A stretch of DNA of 13,223 nt, taken from Lachnoclostridium sp. UBA7097. Lineage in GTDB: Bacteria > Bacillota > Clostridia > Lachnospirales > Lachnospiraceae. How positions within the stretch are numbered: the stretch's first letter is position 1; every line of letters begins with the position of its first letter. Shown here piece after piece: positions 7,052 through 13,223 of this stretch. The notes under the pieces were generated by a model that did not search any database, had not been told where the DNA came from, and worked only from the letters and a program-made list of their open reading frames with translations. Where the stretch lies: NCBI GenBank assembly GCA_002499945.1, contig DKYP01000097.1, forward strand, positions 1 to 13,223. Direction: 5' to 3'. The position numbers and the translations under genes are program-made.

Positions 7052-7163
7052 GTTACCACCATACCTTTCCACAGCCTGAGCAAACAGGTATTCTGTGATA
7101 ATATGATAGCCTTTATCCGGTTTTTATATACTGGTATCTTCTGTAAACCCTTATATGTTAATA

Positions 7164-8069
7164 TCAGTCAAAATCCTTCTTGTCATACCCGAAATTCTTT
7201 ATAAGGAAATCGCTGTTGCGCCAGTCTTTCTTTACCTTTACCCAGAGCTTAAGGTTAGTATGGCAGGCAAGCAGCGACTCAATATCCCTGCGTGCTTCTG
7301 ACCCGATTTTCTTAAGCATGCCCCCCTGTTTTCCTATTATAATTCCCTTATGCGAATTACGTTCACATATAATTGTAGCATCAATATCAATAATATTTCC
7401 TTTTGGGCGCTCTTTCATCCTGTCTATTGCAACAGCAATCCCATGTGGCACTTCATCACTTAAGTTCCTTAGTGTCTTTTCACGTATCATTTCTGCTACT
7501 ATCTGGCGCTCCGGCTGGTCTGTTATTGTATCTTCATCATAGTAACAAGGGCCTTGTGGCAGATATCTTATAACAGTATTTATAAGGTCATCTGTATTCT
7601 CACCATTCAGGGCAGAAACAGGTATAATCTCTGCAAAACTTGCTATATCTTTATAAGCATCTATAAATGTAAGGATTTCTGCTTTATTTACAGTATCTAT
7701 TTTATTGATAACAAGTATTACAGGTATATCTGATTTCCCTATACACTCTGCAATATGCCTCTCCCCGGCCCCTATAAATGTTGACGGCTCTACAAGCCAT
7801 AGTATTACATCAACTTCTTTTAATGTCCTCTCTGCAACAGAAACCATATATTCGCCAAGTTTATTTTTAGCTTTATGTATGCCTGGCGTATCAAGGAAAA
7901 TTACCTGTCCTTCTTTACATGTATATACAGTCTGTATGCGGTTCCTGGTTGTCTGCGGCTTATTGGAAGTAATAGCTATTTTCTGCCCTACAAGCGTATT
8001 CATAAGTGTTGACTTGCCGACATTAGGCCTTCCTATAAGAGTTACAAATCCTGATTTAAACTTGCCCAT
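7164..8069 (-). CDS. era: GTPase Era, 30S ribosome assembly factor
   Basis: Era binds the 3' end of 16S rRNA and helps mature the small ribosomal subunit. From MGKFKSGFVTLIGRPNVGKST the product is 301 aa, the normal length. GTPase motifs are G1 GRPNVGKST (13-21), G2 around KPQTTRNR, G3 DTPGIH (60-65), G4 NKID (122-125) and G5 SAL (152-154). The C-terminal KH domain has GIIIGKQGGMLKKIG (242-256). The reading frame is open upstream to an ATG at 8102, but ATG 8069 has GGAGG at 8074-8078, and Era proteins start at this point, so the longer form is rejected. It lies 51 nt after the protease gene with no terminator between, and upstream of yqzL-recO, so these probably form one operon. Confidence 0.97.
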   Translation of the reverse strand: MGKFKSGFVTLIGRPNVGKSTLMNTLVGQKIAITSNKPQTTRNRIQTVYTCKEGQVIFLDTPGIHKAKNKLGEYMVSVAERTLKEVDVILWLVEPSTFIGAGERHIAECIGKSDIPVILVINKIDTVNKAEILTFIDAYKDIASFAEIIPVSALNGENTDDLINTVIRYLPQGPCYYDEDTITDQPERQIVAEMIREKTLRNLSDEVPHGIAVAIDRMKERPKGNIIDIDATIICERNSHKGIIIGKQGGMLKKIGSEARRDIESLLACHTNLKLWVKVKKDWRNSDFLIKNFGYDKKDFD

Positions 8070-8092
8070 AAGTCCTCCATTCCAGATAAATC

Positions 8093-8113
8093 GTACTGGC
8101 ATGCCGCCAGTAC
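8093..8113. repeat. Intergenic hairpin between the protease gene and era
   Basis: A perfect 8-bp inverted repeat, GTACTGGC/GCCAGTAC, has a 5-nt loop and begins 7 nt past the protease stop codon. No U-tract follows on the minus strand, so it is not a standard terminator. It could be an mRNA processing or stabilising hairpin, or a dispersed repeat, since 15 bp of it recurs at 13107-13121. Confidence 0.5.
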
Positions 8114-8120
8114 AAAAAGG

Positions 8121-11087
8121 TTAAGATAAAACTTTTATTTCATTAAATATATCTTTCTCATCTTTTATATGTTTCTCATTACCAATTACACATATATTCT
8201 CTTCTGCCACCACTGCCTTTATTACATCTGCTGCTTTTCTTATATCATTAATGCCACAGGACAATATGCTGTCCCTTTCCTTCTGGAGTACATCATAACT
8301 AATCTTCTTAAAATATGCCGTCATGGAACGGTTTCCCTTCATATTCGGTGTCAGCGGTGTGTCTATATTACTTATTGCCCCTATTATTGTTTTTGTAATT
8401 TCCCTTTCACTTGCATTATAATTTTCAAGATACTCTGCCGTCTTTTCATATACATCAAGTGTTGATGAAAGGTTAGGGTCACGGTAAGAAGCAAAACACC
8501 ACTGTTTTTCCCTTGTAAAATTACACCTTACACCATATGCGCCGCCCTTTACACGGACTTCATTCCATAAATAATCATAATTTAACAGATGCTGCACCAC
8601 ATTTAATACACCAAAGTCTGCACCGGTTACATCATCAAATGTACCCCCTAATGCCACATACTGTATTTCAGCAGGTGTTGTAAATGCTTCTTTCTTCATT
8701 GTAATATCTGGTGTATATTTTAAAAGGCATGAATTTAAATCCACATCCTTTACTGCATCTTCAAATTTACCAAGTTCTGGCAGAAATCCCTGCATTGCTT
8801 CATTTAACAGGTTTAAGCCGTTATCTGTACATGTACATGAAACCAGCAGGTTTTCTTTCTTAAATATCTCTTTTACAAGTTCTTTACATCCTTTTATAAG
8901 ATTTTCCTTCTCTTCATCAAAGTTTTCATCAAGACGTACAAGGTAATTATAATACCCAATGCCGGCAGAATGGTCCATAATCCATGAACTTTCTGAGTTA
9001 CATGAATTTACACGTACAGAAGCTGCCTGGTGTCCTGATGACATAAGGCGCACTTTAAGCCTTGAACGGCTTTCTGCAACTACTTCACGCAAGTGCTTTT
9101 CATCTGTAAATATTGTTTTAAACATCATTTCTGCCATAAGCCTTAATGCATCAGGGACTTTATCCTCCAGCACCTTTGTACGTACTTCAAACTTCAGTTC
9201 ATATTCATTACTCCTGCCAAGGTGTGTGTATATATCAAGGTCAGAAACAACGCCGCCTGTATAAAAATTCACTTCTGTGTCAAATTCATTATAACTGTAA
9301 TTTTCTGTATCCATATATCCAAGAAGGGTTGACAGGAAACTAACCTGTGGCACATATTCTTTTAAATGCTGTATATCAAAGAACAGGTTTAAGTATATTA
9401 TGCCATTGGTTGTAATGTTATGGTGTATTGTCTTTATGCCGCATACCTGGGTTTCTGTATTATAATATGGCGCTGCCTTTTTACCTATATCTTCCCTTGA
9501 CAGCATAGGGATTTTCTCAAGGTCCTCTTTTGGTGACGGTTCTTCCTGGTATGCTTTCAAAGCTTTTGTATCATTTACAAGTTTATTAATTTCTTCATTA
9601 GAAAGCCCTGCCTTAAAAGCTGCAAGTTTATTTTCAAGTTCCTGTTCATTCTTTATTGCAAGCCCTTTCTCAGGAATCATTTCCACAAGGACTGAATGCG
9701 TATTATCAAGAATATATTCCTGTATAAGTTTCTCATAATAATCTGTAGGGATTTTCTCCCTTAAGAAATTATAATATTTTTCATACTTAAGTGCAGAATA
9801 TGGTTCATTATCATCATACAGCCATGTTTTTAAAGCTTTTAAGCTGTATATAAGCCCTTTCGGGTATGAGCCGAAATCTGCTTCCCTCTCACGGAATTCC
9901 ATTCCATTTAATGCTGCTTCAAGGGTCTTTTTATCAATGCCTTTTTTAACTATGCCTTCAAGGGTCTTTCTTATTATCTGGTAAAACCTTTTCTTTTCCC
10001 CTGCTTTGGAATTTTTAGTAGTTATTGTAAAGTAGCTTTGCAGCATTATATCACAGAAATCCACATCAATGTCTGTACCTATGCCAGCATCAAGAAGCGC
10101 CTTTTTAACTGGTGCCCCTGGCATTTCAACAAGTACATATGCCAGAAGTTCAAATGCCAGGCATTTCTCCTGCTCCATTGTAATATCCATTGCAGCCGCA
10201 TATGCATAATATGTCTTTTCAGTACAGTCAGTATCCGTGCCAACAGCATAATTTACTGATAAGTCCTTCATCTTGCCAAACTTATCCTGTTTAGTTATTT
10301 CTGAATCTGTCTTAACAGCCTTGAAATCCTTTAAATAATTTTCATGCATCCATACAAGACGCTCTTCCACGTCCATATCACCATAAAGATATATATAACT
10401 GTTGGAAGGATGGTAATATTTCTTATGGAAAGCAAGGTAATCTTCATATGTGAGCTCTGGTATGCACTTAGGAATCCCGCCTGATTCATAATGGTATGCA
10501 GTATCCGGGAACAGCTGGCTCATTATAAAACAGTCAAGCACACGTTCTTCTGAAGAATATGCACCCTTCATTTCATTATAAACCACGCCATTATATGTTA
10601 ACGGCGCATCCTTGTCTGCCAGTTCATAATGCCAGCCTTCTTGTTTAAATATCTCTTCATATTTATAAATATTTGGATAAAATACAGCATCCATATATAC
10701 ATGCATAAGGTTTTCAAAATCCTTGCCATTACAGCTTGCTACAGGATATAATGTTTTATCCGGATATGTTGTGGCATTAAGAAATGTATTTAAAGAACCT
10801 TTTACAAGTTCAACAAAAGGGTCTTTCACCGGGAAATTCTTAGAGCCGCATAATACTGTATGCTCAATTATATGTGGCACTCCCGTATCATCACCTGGCG
10901 GTGTCCTGAAACCTATATTAAATACTTTATTATCATCCTCATTACTAAGGATTAATACCCTTGCATTACTGTATTTATGCCTTAATGTAAGTGCAAAGCT
11001 GTCCGTTTCTTTGATAAACTCCGCATTTTCAACAGAATACATATCTGGTATATTTACTTCTTCTAAACTTTTAATGCTCTTTGCCAT
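8121..11087 (-). CDS. M16C family zinc metallopeptidase (PreP/falcilysin-like)
   Basis: Large clam-shaped zinc protease of the insulinase superfamily, expected to degrade unfolded peptides of limited length. The 988-aa size is typical of the single-chain M16C subfamily, in which two homologous halves enclose a chamber. The inverted zinc motif HIIEH (72-76) supplies His72, His76 and general base Glu75. The third ligand is the first Glu of NEMKGAY, near 172. The inactive C-terminal half keeps the Arg-x5-Tyr pair in RVKGGAYGVR, near 844-850, which in PreP helps bind substrate. A charged linker at about 475-535 joins the halves. There is no signal peptide, so it is likely cytosolic. The start at 11087 has GGAGG at 11095-11099 (7 nt). 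It is the first gene of the likely operon with era, yqzL and recO. Confidence 0.95.
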   Translation of the reverse strand: MAKSIKSLEEVNIPDMYSVENAEFIKETDSFALTLRHKYSNARVLILSNEDDNKVFNIGFRTPPGDDTGVPHIIEHTVLCGSKNFPVKDPFVELVKGSLNTFLNATTYPDKTLYPVASCNGKDFENLMHVYMDAVFYPNIYKYEEIFKQEGWHYELADKDAPLTYNGVVYNEMKGAYSSEERVLDCFIMSQLFPDTAYHYESGGIPKCIPELTYEDYLAFHKKYYHPSNSYIYLYGDMDVEERLVWMHENYLKDFKAVKTDSEITKQDKFGKMKDLSVNYAVGTDTDCTEKTYYAYAAAMDITMEQEKCLAFELLAYVLVEMPGAPVKKALLDAGIGTDIDVDFCDIMLQSYFTITTKNSKAGEKKRFYQIIRKTLEGIVKKGIDKKTLEAALNGMEFREREADFGSYPKGLIYSLKALKTWLYDDNEPYSALKYEKYYNFLREKIPTDYYEKLIQEYILDNTHSVLVEMIPEKGLAIKNEQELENKLAAFKAGLSNEEINKLVNDTKALKAYQEEPSPKEDLEKIPMLSREDIGKKAAPYYNTETQVCGIKTIHHNITTNGIIYLNLFFDIQHLKEYVPQVSFLSTLLGYMDTENYSYNEFDTEVNFYTGGVVSDLDIYTHLGRSNEYELKFEVRTKVLEDKVPDALRLMAEMMFKTIFTDEKHLREVVAESRSRLKVRLMSSGHQAASVRVNSCNSESSWIMDHSAGIGYYNYLVRLDENFDEEKENLIKGCKELVKEIFKKENLLVSCTCTDNGLNLLNEAMQGFLPELGKFEDAVKDVDLNSCLLKYTPDITMKKEAFTTPAEIQYVALGGTFDDVTGADFGVLNVVQHLLNYDYLWNEVRVKGGAYGVRCNFTREKQWCFASYRDPNLSSTLDVYEKTAEYLENYNASEREITKTIIGAISNIDTPLTPNMKGNRSMTAYFKKISYDVLQKERDSILSCGINDIRKAADVIKAVVAEENICVIGNEKHIKDEKDIFNEIKVLS

Positions 11088-11119
11088 TAACTGTCCTCCA
11101 TTCTGGTTTAATATTTAAT

Positions 11120-11134
11120 ATTTGTCCTGCAAAT
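11120..11134 (-). promoter_or_regulatory. Small stem-loop at the 5' end of the protease mRNA
   Basis: ATTTG/CAAAT (5 bp) encloses TCCTG. It lies within the first 20 nt of the predicted transcript and could act as a 5' protective hairpin. Its core TGTCCTGCAA also recurs in the terminator at 11184-11205. The stem is short and AT-rich, so this is weak. Confidence 0.25.
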
Positions 11135-11145
11135 CCATACATTTT

Positions 11146-11173
11146 ATTTTACAGTATTGCCATATAAAATCAA
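11146..11173 (-). promoter_or_regulatory. Likely promoter of the protease-era-yqzL-recO operon
   Basis: Minus-strand -35 TTGATT (11168-11173), 16-nt spacer, -10 TAAAAT (11146-11151). It lies between the terminator of the GGDEF gene and the protease start, with a predicted leader of about 50 nt. The boxes are imperfect. Confidence 0.45.
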
Positions 11174-11177
11174 TCTT

Positions 11178-11205
11178 AAAACACCACCTGTCCTGCAACA
11201 GGTGG
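11178..11205 (-). terminator. Rho-independent terminator of the GGDEF gene
   Basis: The perfect 8-bp stem CCACCTGT/ACAGGTGG (11184-11191 with 11198-11205) has a 6-nt loop and is followed on the minus strand by TGTTTT. It begins 11 nt after the stop codon and separates this gene from the protease operon. Confidence 0.78.
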
Positions 11206-11216
11206 GTATTATATAC

Positions 11217-13097
11217 TTACTTTCTCTCAAATATTGTATACTTGTTCTTTCCTGTATTCTTTGAGTTGTAAAGTGCTTCATCAGCCTTTCTGTATAATAA
11301 TTCAAAACTTCTTCCATCCCTAGGGCTTATCGAAATACCAACACTGCTTGAAATCTTTACAGTATTGGCACCATCTGAATATTCCCTGCGGTTCGCCTCA
11401 CAGATTTTTTCTGCATTCTTTATAATAAATTCCATAAGGCTTTCTTCATCAAATGCATCATATATTGCACATACTGCAAATTCATCACCACCAAGCCTTC
11501 CTATAAATGCATTGCTGTGGAATATCTCTGTAAGCACTGCTGCCGTATCAGCAATGGCTTTATCGCCAAATATATGCCCAAGTGTATCATTGACATTTTT
11601 AAAATTATCAAGGTCTACCATAAAAAATATGTAATTCCTGCCCTCAGGCCTGTCTTTTAACTGTCCTGCAATCTTAGCTTCTATGGTCTTTTTATTAAGG
11701 ACTCCTGTAAGCAGGTCATTCTCTGCCCTTTGTACAAGGTTTTTCTCCATTGATATCTGCTTATTGGCATTAACTATCTTGCCAACAAAACGCTGGCAGC
11801 CTCCGTCTGCATCCCGGAACATTGTACCTGTAAGACGGTACCACCCATAATCCCCGTCCTTGTCTATAACCCTTACCTCTGACGAGAATACTTTCTCTTC
11901 ACTGTCAAAAAATTCATGCAGCCTCCCTCTTATAGAAGAATCATCCTCATGTACATATTCATATACATCATATACAGCCTCACCGACAAGCGGCGTGAAA
12001 TTTTCTCCTGTAACATGGCTGAAATCCCCAAATAATTCAATCTTCTTAGGGGAAAAAGTATATTCAAAAAGGACTGCCCCTTCCTGTTTATCAAGAACTC
12101 CGTAATTATCCAGAAGTTTTATAAGCTTTACCCTTGATAAAATATGGTATATAAGAAGACCAAATATTATAATTATATCCAATATCAATATTGGTACAAG
12201 TATAGAACCAGAATTAAACCGACTGCTGTTTTCTGTTCCAAAACCTGCTGAATCTGCAATATAAACAATATAACAATTATTTATGCCAACTGGTATACAT
12301 GCTGAAACATAATCCCTGCCACCATAACTATATTCTATAAATATCTCTTTACGGTCACGCATACTGTTTTGTACATAGTCTGTCCCAACATCTTTGGTAA
12401 TTACCTTACATGCTTTAATAAATGAAAAATAACTTGTTCCAGCTTTTCCGATTATTTCTGTAACATTGCTGCTGCCATACATAATCCTTCCCCTGTCATT
12501 CATAATGGCAGCACATATCCCGGAACCTGCAATTTTCTCTTCTATATAAGATGTTAATGTACTTTCTGAAAGTGAGGCAGCAAGCACTGCGCTAATTCCC
12601 CCGTCACTTCCAGTTACAGGCGCATATATAAACAGTTCCTGCTCCCCGTTCTTTCCAGCAACAAGCTCCTCTGCTACTGCACTTTTCCCTTCCAGTGCCT
12701 GCATAAAAGCATTGTCTTTCTTTATATTTCCAATACCACTTTTCCCATATTTACATATAAAAGAGCCATCTTTATCTGCAATAACAATACCATCAAACAA
12801 ATCCGCTTCTGCCGACATCTGCTTTTTTAACATTATGCTATTACTTTCTTCAAGGTTTGTAATACATTTGCCAAGAAGTGAAAGTGATGCTTTACGCCCC
12901 TCAAAGAAATCATCTATATACCCTGATGCAATGCGTGCGCCTTTAATCTGTATCTCTTTTTTTACCTCCCGTGAAGTGTATTTAATATCACGGAAATAGT
13001 TAGAGAGAATGGCAATAATTAATATAATTGATATACCCGTTATAACATAACAGATATGTGAAAATTTAACCTTGCTATTTTCCATATTCTTCTCCAT
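11217..13097 (-). CDS. Membrane-bound diguanylate cyclase with extracytoplasmic sensor, PAS-like and GGDEF domains
   Basis: Predicted to sense an external signal and make cyclic di-GMP from two GTP. Domains in order: membrane segment 1 (about 14-35); an extracytoplasmic region of about 260 residues with dCache-like features (FDGIVIADKDGSFI, FIYAPVTGSDGGISAVLAASL); membrane segment 2 (about 298-320); a PAS-like domain (about 340-445, with VRVIDKDGDYGWYRLTGT); and a GGDEF domain (about 455-626). The cyclase has DLDNFKNVNDTLGH (metal site Asp495) and an intact GGDEF at 536-540, then SVGISISPRDG and KADEALYNSKNTGKNKY. The RxxD product-inhibition site normally just before GGDEF is absent; HSNA occupies it. 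No EAL or HD-GYP domain is attached. The start at 13097 has GGGAG 5 nt upstream; ATG 13085 with GGAG is an alternative. The ligand is unknown. Confidence 0.93.
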   Translation of the reverse strand: MEKNMENSKVKFSHICYVITGISIILIIAILSNYFRDIKYTSREVKKEIQIKGARIASGYIDDFFEGRKASLSLLGKCITNLEESNSIMLKKQMSAEADLFDGIVIADKDGSFICKYGKSGIGNIKKDNAFMQALEGKSAVAEELVAGKNGEQELFIYAPVTGSDGGISAVLAASLSESTLTSYIEEKIAGSGICAAIMNDRGRIMYGSSNVTEIIGKAGTSYFSFIKACKVITKDVGTDYVQNSMRDRKEIFIEYSYGGRDYVSACIPVGINNCYIVYIADSAGFGTENSSRFNSGSILVPILILDIIIIFGLLIYHILSRVKLIKLLDNYGVLDKQEGAVLFEYTFSPKKIELFGDFSHVTGENFTPLVGEAVYDVYEYVHEDDSSIRGRLHEFFDSEEKVFSSEVRVIDKDGDYGWYRLTGTMFRDADGGCQRFVGKIVNANKQISMEKNLVQRAENDLLTGVLNKKTIEAKIAGQLKDRPEGRNYIFFMVDLDNFKNVNDTLGHIFGDKAIADTAAVLTEIFHSNAFIGRLGGDEFAVCAIYDAFDEESLMEFIIKNAEKICEANRREYSDGANTVKISSSVGISISPRDGRSFELLYRKADEALYNSKNTGKNKYTIFERK

Positions 13098-13106
13098 TCA
13101 TACTCC

Positions 13107-13121
13107 CGGCATGCCAGTACG
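13107..13121 (+). repeat. 15-bp palindrome-containing repeat upstream of the GGDEF gene
   Basis: CGGCATGCCAGTACG contains the palindrome GGCATGCC. It is identical to the minus-strand sequence at 8092-8106. It lies just before the RBS of the GGDEF gene, and TGCCA/TGGCA (13112-13128) can form a small hairpin across it. Confidence 0.4.
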
Positions 13122-13175
13122 TATGGCATAAATATTATATGAAAAAATCCATTCATATCATGCTAAAGTATAATT

Positions 13176-13204
13176 AGTATATCATATTAACAGAATTATT
13201 GCCA
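13176..13204 (-). promoter_or_regulatory. Possible promoter of the GGDEF gene
   Basis: Minus-strand -10 TATACT (13176-13181) has a poor -35 TGGCAA (13199-13204) at 17 nt. A second TATACT at 13167-13172 and a TATAAT at 13134-13139 lack a -35 box. The best choice is uncertain. The rest of 13129-13223 is AT-rich, with no gene seen. Confidence 0.3.
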
Positions 13205-13223
13205 CTTTTATATTATTTTTATT

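Noticed and set aside
7073..7163. A separate promoter for yqzL-recO in the gap after era
   Set aside because: TATATA and TATTAT strings occur, but none has a -35 box at a suitable distance, and there is no terminator after era. Co-transcription is the simpler reading.
8070..8102. An 11-residue N-terminal extension of Era from ATG 8102
   Set aside because: It would translate the intergenic hairpin, has no proper RBS and is absent from known Era proteins. GGAGG at 8074-8078 marks the ATG at 8069.

Overview
This is an AT-rich bacterial chromosome segment, about 40% GC by eye. It most likely comes from an anaerobic clostridial Firmicute of the Lachnospiraceae type. The evidence is a clostridial pyruvate phosphate dikinase, a single-chain glycyl-tRNA synthetase, the Gram-positive order era / yqzL-like / recO, strong GGAGG ribosome binding sites and U-tailed hairpin terminators. 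I cannot name the genus.

Layout, left to right. At 1-138 the first 46 codons of a minus-strand gene run off the window edge. It resembles DUF6075 proteins of clostridial mobile elements and uses GCG alanine codons more than the rest of the window. Two tandem minus-strand terminators (169-257) separate it from ppdK (392-3025, minus). Positions 3026-3470 are a 445-bp divergent control region: a minus promoter and a GC-rich, heavily inverted-repeat leader of about 210 nt for ppdK, and a plus promoter for a lone ABC-type substrate-binding lipoprotein (3471-4520, plus). This lipoprotein gene is the only plus-strand gene and has no permease or ATPase beside it. A bidirectional terminator (4558-4595) ends both it and the convergent glyS (4622-6010, minus). 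Further right, all on the minus strand, are recO, a small YqzL-like gene, era, a large M16C (PreP/falcilysin-like) metalloprotease, and a membrane-bound GGDEF diguanylate cyclase (11217-13097) with its own terminator.

The genes form four or five transcription units: the GGDEF gene alone; protease-era-yqzL-recO, probably one operon for protein turnover, ribosome assembly and DNA repair; glyS from its own promoter (possibly with some read-through); ppdK alone behind its long leader; and the lipoprotein gene alone.

Most of the window is ordinary core genome. The least explained signal is the ppdK leader, where the words CCAGAT/ATCTGG recur five times and build two long helices plus an alternative hairpin, as a cis-regulatory RNA might. 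Other points to follow up are the accessory gene at the left edge, the orphan binding protein and a 15-bp palindrome-containing repeat shared by two intergenic regions. I found no CRISPR array, tRNA, rRNA, transposase or complete mobile element.
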